The translations under genes and the position numbers were made by a program. A stretch of 64,000 nucleotides of DNA. Source: Burkholderia cepacia (GTDB taxonomy: Bacteria > Pseudomonadota > Gammaproteobacteria > Burkholderiales > Burkholderiaceae). Shown in pieces: positions 7,976 to 14,514 of this stretch (its first letter is position 1; the number at the start of each line of letters is the position of its first letter). Location: positions 3,224,001 through 3,288,000 of the forward strand of contig NZ_CP013444.1 in NCBI RefSeq assembly GCF_001718835.1. Reading direction: 5' to 3'. The notes below the pieces were generated by a model. It ran no database searches. It was not told where the DNA came from and saw only the letters and a program-made list of their open reading frames with translations.

Positions 7976-9085
7976 ATGTCCGTTTCCGACTCCGCTTCCG
8001 CCCAGGCCGCCCAGCTGCGCCACCATTTCGCGCACGTCGTCTTGCCGATCTGGCGGGGTTCAGGGTTCGACCAGACATTGCAGTTGCCGTTCGAAGCCGT
8101 CGATCCGGCCACCCACGCGCCGCTGCCCGCGACCCGTTATCGCGCAATGGCCTGCGCACGGCAACTGTTCGTGTTCGCACAGGCCGGCGACACCGCGCAC
8201 GCGTCCACGCTGTTCGACGCGCTGGGCCGGCACTTTCGCGACACGCGCCACGGCGGCTGGATCTACAGCGTCGACGCGCAGGGCGCGCCGCTCGACACGA
8301 CCAAGGATCTCTATACGCACGCATTCATCGTGTTCGCGTGCGCCGCGTATCACGCGGCCTCGGGCGAGCGCGCCGCGCGCACGGTCGCCGAAGACACGGC
8401 CGCGCTGATCCGCGACCGTTTCGCGCCGCACCCCGGCGACGCGCTGCTCGATGCGGCGCGCCACGCCGATTTCTCGCCGTCCGGCAGCGGGGCGCTGCAG
8501 AATCCGCTGATGCACCTGACCGAAGCGTGGCTCGCGGCTGCCGATGCATTCGGCGACGCGGCGTTCGACGACGCGCTCGCGCACACCGCGCAGGCCGTCG
8601 AGCGCACGTTCGTCGACGCGGCGACCGGCTGCGTGGCCGAGCTGCCGCTCGGCGCGGCAGACAACCGTTTCGAGCCCGGCCATCAGTTCGAGTGGTTCTA
8701 CCTGGTCGATGCGGCCGGCGCGCGGCTCGCGCAAACAGGGCTCCCCGCTGCGCTGTCGCGCGCGTTCGGCTTTGCGGAGCAATACGGTGTCGATCCGCAG
8801 ACGGGCGGCGTCTGCGCGGCGCTCGATGCGCAAGGCGCATGCGTCGACGGCACGCAGCGGATCTGGGCGCAGACGGAGTATCTGCGCGCGCTCGCGACGC
8901 ACGGCGGCACGCCGGCCTCCGCGCCGCTCGCGCGGCAGACCGAACGCTTCGCCGCGCGCTTCCTGCATCCGCGCGGCTGGTTCGAGTGCAAGACGGCTGA
9001 CGGGCAGGTGTCGCGCGCCGACATGCCGTCGACGACGCCCTACCACCTCGCGACCGCCTACGCGGCGCTGCCGGCCGGTTCGTAA
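7976..9085 (+). CDS. AGE family epimerase/isomerase (369 aa)
   Basis: The protein belongs to the N-acylglucosamine 2-epimerase / aldose-ketose isomerase superfamily, an (alpha/alpha)6 barrel acting on sugars such as mannose, glucose or N-acetylglucosamine. Typical blocks are ARQLFVFAQAG, GGWIYSVDAQG followed by TKDLYTHAFIVFACAAY, the catalytic-type NPLMHLTEAWLAA, PGHQFEWFYLVD and RIWAQTEYLRAL. The histidines in TKDLYTHAF, NPLMHLTEA and EPGHQFEW fit the usual active-site His pair. The length is normal for the family. The ATG at 7976 lacks a clear ribosome binding site; upstream in-frame codons encode non-conserved sequence. The substrate cannot be assigned. The 3' end overlaps the convergent chemoreceptor gene by 28 bases. 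Confidence 0.85.
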   Translation: MSVSDSASAQAAQLRHHFAHVVLPIWRGSGFDQTLQLPFEAVDPATHAPLPATRYRAMACARQLFVFAQAGDTAHASTLFDALGRHFRDTRHGGWIYSVDAQGAPLDTTKDLYTHAFIVFACAAYHAASGERAARTVAEDTAALIRDRFAPHPGDALLDAARHADFSPSGSGALQNPLMHLTEAWLAAADAFGDAAFDDALAHTAQAVERTFVDAATGCVAELPLGAADNRFEPGHQFEWFYLVDAAGARLAQTGLPAALSRAFGFAEQYGVDPQTGGVCAALDAQGACVDGTQRIWAQTEYLRALATHGGTPASAPLARQTERFAARFLHPRGWFECKTADGQVSRADMPSTTPYHLATAYAALPAGS

Positions 9086-10677
9086 CCCGTCCCGGCGAAC
9101 GCCGGCGCCGCACGCTCATCGCGTGCGGCACGGCCATCGCCCAGTTCGAATACCGACACTGCCTGCATCAGGTGCGCGGTCTGGTCGTTCAGCGACGCGG
9201 CCGCCGCCGCGACTTCCTCGACGAGCGCCGCGTTCTGCTGCGTGAGCTGATCCATCTGCGTGACGGCCTGGTTCACCTGCTCGATCCCGACGCTCTGCTC
9301 GACCGACGCCGAGGTGATCTCGGACATCGTCTGCACGACGCGCGTGATCGACGTCGACACCGTCCGCATCGCTTCGCCGGCGCGCTCGACGAGCTCCGCG
9401 CCGCCGTTGATCTGCGCGACCGAATCCTCGATCAGCGCCTTGATCTCCTTCGCCGATTGCGCGCTGCGCTGCGCGAGCGAGCGCACTTCGCCCGCGACGA
9501 CCGCGAAGCCGCGGCCCTGTTCGCCGGCCCGCGCGGCCTCCACGGCCGCGTTCAGCGCCAGGATGTTGGTCTGGAACGCGATGCCGTCGATCACCGAGAT
9601 GATCTCCGCGATCCGCCCCGAGCTCTGCGCGATGCCGCGCATCCGGTCGATCACGCTGTCGACCACGCCGCCGCCGTGGCTCGTCGCCTCGAGCGCCGCG
9701 TCGGCCAGCGCACTCGCCGCGCGTGCGCTGTCGGTGTTCTGACGGACGGTCGCCGTCAGCTCCTCCATGCTCGCGGCCGTCTCCTCCAGCGACGCGGCCT
9801 GCGTGCCGGTGCGCGCCGACAGGTCGGCGTTGCCGCTGGCGATCTCGCCCGCGCCGAGGTGGATCGCATCGGACGCCTGGCGCACCGTGCGCACGGTGCC
9901 CGCGATGCTCGTCTGCATCGTCGCGAGGCCGCGCAGCATCCGGTCGATCTCGAACACGCCGCCTGCCCGCACGACTTCATCGAGCCGGCCCTGCGCGATC
10001 CGCTCGAAATGGCGGCCGGCCTCTTCCAGCGGCGCGACGACCGCGCGCCGCGCGGCCGCGTAGATCGCCGCGCTCGCCACGAGCATCGCCGCCAGCAGCA
10101 CGATGCCGACCGACTTGAACCACAGCATGCCGCCGTCGATCGTGTCGAGCGCCGAGCGGCTCGACGCGCTGCCGTACTCGACGAAGCGATGCAGCTCGGT
10201 CAGGTAAGCATCCTGGATGCGCTGCGTCGGCTGGTCGAGGAATGCCTGGATGTTGTCGGCGTCGAGGAACTGCACGAGCTCCGCGAGCGCCGCGTGGATT
10301 TTCCGGTAGCGCTCGGTCAGCGCCGCGACGCGCGCGCGGTTGGTCTCGTCGACCGGCTGCACGGCCGTCAGCGCGGCGAACGCCTTGTCGGCTTCCGCGA
10401 GCGAGGCGCCGGCATGGCGGATGATGTCGTCCGGCTTCGGGCCGCCGCGCACCATCCGTGTGCCGGCGCGCGACAGGTTGATGCGCGCGTCGAGCAGTTG
10501 CTGGGTGGCCTGGCTCGCCGCGCCGACCTGCGTGATCGCGACGTTCGACAGGTCGTCGACGCCGCTGCGCGTCGACGTGAGCGCCCAGAAGCCGAGCGCC
10601 TCGATCGCGAACAGGAAAAGGCAGAACACGGTCAACACGCCGAGCAGACCCGACGCGAGCTTGATTTTTCCGAACAT
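9058..10677 (-). CDS. methyl-accepting chemotaxis protein, Tar/Tsr type (539 aa)
   Basis: A transmembrane chemoreceptor. It has TM1 at about 7-30 (SGLLGVLTVFCLFLFAIEAL), a periplasmic four-helix (TarH-like) sensor to about 188, TM2 near 189-210, a HAMP domain to about 265 and a long cytoplasmic methyl-accepting region. The signalling tip is visible as IDGIAFQTNILALNAAVEAA followed by GEQGRGFAVVAGEVRSLAQRSA. No NWETF pentapeptide is seen at the C-terminus, which ends Ala/Gly-rich (EPAGSAA), so methylation enzymes probably bind without the tether. The ligand is unknown; polar and aspartate-receptor-like features in the sensor suggest a small molecule. No che genes are nearby, so it is an orphan receptor. 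Confidence 0.95.
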   Translation of the reverse strand: MFGKIKLASGLLGVLTVFCLFLFAIEALGFWALTSTRSGVDDLSNVAITQVGAASQATQQLLDARINLSRAGTRMVRGGPKPDDIIRHAGASLAEADKAFAALTAVQPVDETNRARVAALTERYRKIHAALAELVQFLDADNIQAFLDQPTQRIQDAYLTELHRFVEYGSASSRSALDTIDGGMLWFKSVGIVLLAAMLVASAAIYAAARRAVVAPLEEAGRHFERIAQGRLDEVVRAGGVFEIDRMLRGLATMQTSIAGTVRTVRQASDAIHLGAGEIASGNADLSARTGTQAASLEETAASMEELTATVRQNTDSARAASALADAALEATSHGGGVVDSVIDRMRGIAQSSGRIAEIISVIDGIAFQTNILALNAAVEAARAGEQGRGFAVVAGEVRSLAQRSAQSAKEIKALIEDSVAQINGGAELVERAGEAMRTVSTSITRVVQTMSEITSASVEQSVGIEQVNQAVTQMDQLTQQNAALVEEVAAAAASLNDQTAHLMQAVSVFELGDGRAARDERAAPAFAGTGYEPAGSAA

Positions 10678-10917
10678 GGGGGGAGATTCCTGGAAAGCGG
10701 ACGATGAGGCAATGCCCCGGCATTAGCGGCATTTCCCGGGCGGACTTTAGGCATGCCCGAGAACCTCCTCCAATTTGCGGAGGTCGCGCGCGTGCGACGC
10801 AATAATCGCATTGCGCGGCGCCGCCAATCGCAGGAAATGCGGACGAATTTCCTTGCTTATCCGCAGCCCCCTTCCTAGAGTTCAGCGCAAGCGGGCACTC
10901 ATTTCGAAGGAAGTTCG

Positions 10918-11361
10918 ATGACCGACATCACGGATCACGCGCGCGGCGCATTGCGCGCGCAACCGTTCAGCATGCTGCTGGGCACGGAGCTGATGCATAT
11001 CGGCGACAACGAGGTGTCGCTGTGTCTGCCCGTGCGCGATGAACTGCGGCAGCAACACGGTTTCGTGCACGGCGGCGTCATCAGCTACCTCGCGGACAAC
11101 GCGCTGACGTTCGCCGGCGCGCTCGTGCTGGGCCCGCGCGTGATTACGGCCGAATACAAGATCAACTACCTGCGCCCGGCCGTGAACGGCACGCTCGTCG
11201 CGCGCGCGAAGCTCGTTTATGCGGGCCGGCACCAGGCGACCTGCCAATGTCACGTGTTCGTCATCGACGGCGATCACGAGCGACTCGTCGCGATCGCGCA
11301 AGGCACGATCAACCGCGTCGGCGACGGGAAGATGCCGGATGCGCCGGAGGAAACGGCCTGA
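10918..11361 (+). CDS. PaaI-family hotdog thioesterase (147 aa)
   Basis: A single hotdog-fold acyl-CoA thioesterase. The hallmark HGGVISYLADNALTFAG follows QQHGFVH and includes the conserved HGG and the acidic residue of the catalytic helix. The C-terminal strands read TAEYKINYLRPAVNGTLVARAKLVYAGR and CQCHVFVIDGDHERLVAIAQGT, the usual PaaI order. Such enzymes hydrolyse aryl- or short acyl-CoAs as a housekeeping or pathway-specific function. The start is supported by AAGGAAG 6-7 bases upstream. The gene stands alone between the divergent chemoreceptor and a convergent toxin-antitoxin pair, so the substrate is not indicated by context. Confidence 0.9.
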   Translation: MTDITDHARGALRAQPFSMLLGTELMHIGDNEVSLCLPVRDELRQQHGFVHGGVISYLADNALTFAGALVLGPRVITAEYKINYLRPAVNGTLVARAKLVYAGRHQATCQCHVFVIDGDHERLVAIAQGTINRVGDGKMPDAPEETA

Positions 11362-11470
11362 GGCGCTGCGCCGACTGAAATCGATCGCGTGCAGGGCGAC
11401 GCGGCGCACCCGAGCTGAACGGTCAAGCATGCGGGCCAGCGGCCGCAGACTATGCGCGGCCCGTCTCGCT

Positions 11471-11752
11471 CTAACGTTTCAGCGCGGCAAGATAGACTGC
11501 ATCGCGTTCGCGCCGGCCGACTGCGACAACCAGCACGATGACCTCCGTGTCGCGCACTTCGTAGACAAGTCGGTAGCCGGCGCTGCGTAGCTTGATCTTG
11601 TAGCGATCCGGGTGGCCGTGCGGCTTTGCCGAGGGGATGCGAGGGTTTTCAAGCCGCTCGGCGAGTTTGGATTTGAACTGGTCGCGAACGGTGCGATCAA
11701 ACCTCTTCCACTCTCTCAATGCAGGTTCGAGAAATGCGAGTTCAAAGGTCAT
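11471..11752 (-). CDS. RelE/StbE family toxin (93 aa)
   Basis: A RelE-superfamily protein, expected to be an mRNA-cleaving toxin acting at the ribosome. It begins FELAFLEPALREWKRFD, has the basic stretch FKSKLAERLENPRIPSAKPHGHPDRYKIKLRSAGYRLVYEV and ends EVIVLVVAVGRRERDAVYLAALKR, all family-typical. The KIKLR...GYRLVYEV core and C-terminal VGxRxR..VY are the usual RNA-binding and catalytic basic residues. The gene follows the antitoxin with an 11-base overlap, the standard order and coupling for RelB/StbD-type modules. Confidence 0.92.
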   Translation of the reverse strand: MTFELAFLEPALREWKRFDRTVRDQFKSKLAERLENPRIPSAKPHGHPDRYKIKLRSAGYRLVYEVRDTEVIVLVVAVGRRERDAVYLAALKR

Positions 11753-11990
11753 TCAGCTTGACCTTGACGGCCTTCTCCTTGGCACGCGCATCAGCCAGCG
11801 CGTTGTCTTCGATATCCTCCAGACGTTCGAGCATCGCCTCCCAGGTCTTCGCAGGGATGCAATAGAACGCCGGTTCGTTGTGGTTCAGGATCGCCACCGG
11901 GGAACCCTCTCCCGCCGCAACGGTTCCCATCGGGTTCCGCTTCAGCTCGGAGACGCTCGCCGTAACGCTTGCCAGGATGGTGTGAGGCAT
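11742..11990 (-). CDS. Phd/YefM (StbD-like) antitoxin (82 aa)
   Basis: The antitoxin neutralises the adjacent RelE-like toxin and should repress the operon. It begins MPHTILASVTASVSELKRNPMGTV, has EGSPVAILNHNEPAFYCIPAKTWEAMLERLED in the middle, the typical Phd/YefM fold, and an acidic-basic helical tail (LADARAKEKAVKVKLNDL) that would wrap the toxin. The start at 11988-11990 is chosen because AAGGAG lies 6 bases upstream. An upstream in-frame ATG at 12027-12029 would put the operator inside the gene and is not favoured. Confidence 0.9.
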   Translation of the reverse strand: MPHTILASVTASVSELKRNPMGTVAAGEGSPVAILNHNEPAFYCIPAKTWEAMLERLEDIEDNALADARAKEKAVKVKLNDL

Positions 11991-12017
11991 TTCGGCTCCT
12001 TCCTCGAATAAGCGTCG

Positions 12018-12052
12018 ATTGTACGTCATTTAGCACCAAATTTAGTGCCAAA
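12018..12052 (-). promoter_or_regulatory. operator/promoter of the toxin-antitoxin pair
   Basis: Two adjacent 12-mers, TTTAGCACCAAA (12029-12040) and TTTAGTGCCAAA (12041-12052), differ at only two positions and together form an imperfect dyad around AAATTT. A -10-like TACAAT (minus strand, 12018-12023) lies next to them on the antitoxin side. This looks like an autoregulatory operator just upstream of the antitoxin gene. The -35 box is not clear. Confidence 0.55.
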
Positions 12053-12108
12053 ATTGGCTCACCGGTCCTCGATACCTGAGCCTCCGAAGCTCATCCCGGC
12101 AGACGCGC

Positions 12109-13182
12109 CTACTCCGCCCAATTGCCTGCCAGCGACAGGAAACGCGGCGCGACATTCGCGCGCACGGTGCCGTCCACATCGGTGCGATAGACCCCGCGCG
12201 CGACATTGTGCGGATGCTTCGCCGCCTCCGCCACGCTCAGCAGCGGCGCGAAGCACACGTCGGTGCCTTCGAGCAGCGCGCGCCAGTGCGCGGACGGCTG
12301 CCGGGCGAACACATCGGCGAAACGCGCCTTCAGCGCGGGCCAGCGCGCGCGGTCGTACTGCGACGCCGGATCGACGTCGGTCAGCCCGAGGCGCTCGACC
12401 AGCAATGCATAGAACGGCGGCTCGAGCGCGCCGATCGTCACGCACTCGCCGTCCGCGCAGCGATACACGTCGTAGAACGGCGCATCGTGGAACAGGCTCG
12501 GCTGCGCGCCGTCGAGTTGCCCGTTCGCGCGCGCCCACAGCGCGAGCGAACCGAGCATCGTTACGATGTCGACGATCGCGCCGTCGACCACGCGCCCCGG
12601 CCCGCCGCCGCGCACGTCGAACAGCGCGCAGACGATCCCGAACGCGAGCCCGAGCGCGCCGCCCGCATCGCCGACGACGGTCGGCGGCAGGCCGGGCTTG
12701 GCGCTGTCCGCGCCGCGCGGCGCGGCGAGCGACAGCAGCCCCGTCAGCGCGACGTAGTTCAGGTCGTGCCCGGCCGCGGCCGCGAGCGGGCCGTGCTGGC
12801 CCCAGCCGGTCATCCGGCCATAGACGAGCCGGGGGTTATGCGGTGCGCAATCCGCCGGGCCGAGGCCGAGCCGCTCCATCACGCCGGGCCGCAGGCCCTC
12901 GATCAGCGCATCGGCGCGTGACACCAGCGCGAGCGCTGCGTCGCGCCCCGCCGGCGATTTCAGGTCGAGTTCGACGATCGTCTTGCCTTCGCGCAGCAGG
13001 TCGCCGTCGCGGGCCTTCAATGCGTCCGGCGCGCTCGTGCGGCCGGCCGGGCGCGCGATCAGCGTGATCCGCGCCCCCATCCCCGCGAGCATCCAGCCCG
13101 CGAGCGGGCCGGGGCCGAGACCTTCGAATTCGACGATATGAACGCCCGTCAGCGGCGATTCGATCGGCATGCGGTTCTCCAT
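12109..13182 (-). CDS. CaiB/BaiF family CoA-transferase, alpha-methylacyl-CoA racemase type (357 aa)
   Basis: A class III CoA-transferase family protein. It opens with LTGVHIVEFEGLGPGPLAGWMLAGMGA, continues with GLRPGVMERLGLGPADCAPHNPRLVYGRMTGWGQHGPLA and AAGHDLNYVALTGLL, and has VDGAIVDIVTML in the middle. The phrase YGRMTGWGQ-GPLA-AGHDLNY with its histidine is characteristic of alpha-methylacyl-CoA racemase, which epimerises (2R)/(2S)-methyl-branched acyl-CoAs; GDAGG carries the partner acidic residue. The length matches that branch. It lies just beyond the prp terminator in the same orientation. A role in branched or propionyl-derived acyl-CoA metabolism is plausible, but linkage to the prp genes is only positional. 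Confidence 0.88.
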   Translation of the reverse strand: MENRMPIESPLTGVHIVEFEGLGPGPLAGWMLAGMGARITLIARPAGRTSAPDALKARDGDLLREGKTIVELDLKSPAGRDAALALVSRADALIEGLRPGVMERLGLGPADCAPHNPRLVYGRMTGWGQHGPLAAAAGHDLNYVALTGLLSLAAPRGADSAKPGLPPTVVGDAGGALGLAFGIVCALFDVRGGGPGRVVDGAIVDIVTMLGSLALWARANGQLDGAQPSLFHDAPFYDVYRCADGECVTIGALEPPFYALLVERLGLTDVDPASQYDRARWPALKARFADVFARQPSAHWRALLEGTDVCFAPLLSVAEAAKHPHNVARGVYRTDVDGTVRANVAPRFLSLAGNWAE

Positions 13183-13221
13183 GCTTTGCGGTCGGTGGGC
13201 GTTTGCGACGGACGCCCCCTC

Positions 13222-13263
13222 AAACGAAAAATCCCTGCTCGGCGGGGTCCGCTTCGCAGGGAT
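13222..13263 (-). terminator. rho-independent terminator of the prp operon
   Basis: On the minus strand the stem ATCCCTGC (13263-13256) pairs with GCAGGGAT (13238-13231) across a 17-base GC-rich loop and runs directly into TTTTTCGTTTG. It lies 32 bases after the prpF stop codon and before the racemase-like gene, separating the two units. Confidence 0.75.
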
Positions 13264-13294
13264 CGGCAGGGCTGTTCACACTGAACGCGCCGCG

Positions 13295-14488
13295 TCAGAA
13301 CGCATCCCCCGGCACCCGCACCCAGCCTTCCATCAGCACGCGCGCGCTGCGGCTCATGATCGCCTTCGTGACGGTCCACTCGCCGTTCGCTTGCTGCTGC
13401 GCCTCCGCGCCGACGCGCAGCGTGCCCGACGGATGGCCGAAGCGCACCGCGTTGCGTTCGCCGCCGCCCGCCGCCAGGTTGACGAGCGTGCCGGGGATCG
13501 CCGCGGCCGTGCCGATCGCGACCGCCGCCGTGCCCATCATCGCGTGGTGCAGCTTGCCCATCGACATCGCGCGCACCAGCAGGTCGACGTCGCCCGCGTT
13601 CACGCGCTTGCCGCTCGACGCGACGTAATCGGCCGGCTTCGCGACGAACGCGATCTTCGGCGTGTGCTGCCGCGTCGCGATTTCATCGAGCGTGTCGATC
13701 AGGCCCATGCGCAGCGCGCCGTGCGCGCGGATCGTCTCGAACTTCTCGAGCGCCTTCGCATCGCCGTTGATCGCGTCCTGCAGCTCGGTGCCCGTATAGC
13801 CGATCGCTTCCGCCTCGACGAAGATCGTCGGGATGCCCGCGTTGATCATCGTCGCCTTCAGCGTGCCGACGCCCGGCACCGCGAGATCGTCGACGAGGTT
13901 GCCGGTCGGGAACATCGACCCGCCCGCGCCTTCTTCCTCGGCGGCCGGGTCCATGAATTCGAGCTGCACTTCCGCGGCCGGGAACGTGACGCCGTCCAGC
14001 TCGAAGTCGCCCGTCTCCTGCACCGCGCCGTTCACGATCGGCACGTGAGCGACGATCGTCTTGCCGATGTTCGCCTGCCAGATCCGCACGGTCGCGATGC
14101 CGTCGCGCGGCACGCGCGACGGATCGACGAGCCCGCCGCCGATCGCGAACGGGCCGACCGCCGCCGACAGGTTGCCGCAGTTGCCGGTCCAGTCGACGAA
14201 CGCGCGGTCGATCGCGACCTGCCCGAACAGGTAGTCGACGTCGTGGCCGGGCCGCGTGCTCTTCGACACGATCACCGTCTTGCTGGTGGACGACGTCGCG
14301 CCGCCCATCCCGTCGATCTGCTTGCCGTACGGATCGGGGCTGCCGATCACGCGCAGCAGCAGCGCGTCGCGCGCGGCGCCGGGCGCCTGCGCGGCGTCCG
14401 GCAGGTCCTGCAGCCGGAAGAACACACCCTTGCTGGTGCCGCCGCGGATATAGGTCGCCGGAATCCTGATTTGAGGAATGTGAGCCAT
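13295..14488 (-). CDS. prpF: PrpF, AcnD-accessory isomerase (397 aa)
   Basis: A PrpF/DUF453-type protein with two diaminopimelate-epimerase-like domains. It is required together with AcnD to convert 2-methylcitrate to 2-methylisocitrate, probably by isomerising the trans-2-methylaconitate that AcnD produces. It begins MAHIPQIRIPATYIRGGTSK, then has FFRLQDLP, GGATSSTSKTVIVSKST, VDWTGNCGNLSAAVGPFAI with the conserved cysteine, and ends RVLMEGWVRVPGDAF. The start at 14486-14488 gives normal length; the frame is open upstream through acnD, but that part is not PrpF-like. Only 26 bases separate it from acnD, so it is the last gene of the prpBC-acnD-prpF operon. Confidence 0.95.
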   Translation of the reverse strand: MAHIPQIRIPATYIRGGTSKGVFFRLQDLPDAAQAPGAARDALLLRVIGSPDPYGKQIDGMGGATSSTSKTVIVSKSTRPGHDVDYLFGQVAIDRAFVDWTGNCGNLSAAVGPFAIGGGLVDPSRVPRDGIATVRIWQANIGKTIVAHVPIVNGAVQETGDFELDGVTFPAAEVQLEFMDPAAEEEGAGGSMFPTGNLVDDLAVPGVGTLKATMINAGIPTIFVEAEAIGYTGTELQDAINGDAKALEKFETIRAHGALRMGLIDTLDEIATRQHTPKIAFVAKPADYVASSGKRVNAGDVDLLVRAMSMGKLHHAMMGTAAVAIGTAAAIPGTLVNLAAGGGERNAVRFGHPSGTLRVGAEAQQQANGEWTVTKAIMSRSARVLMEGWVRVPGDAF

Positions 14489-14514
14489 GTTTGCGTTGTC
14501 CCTGTGTGACCCGG

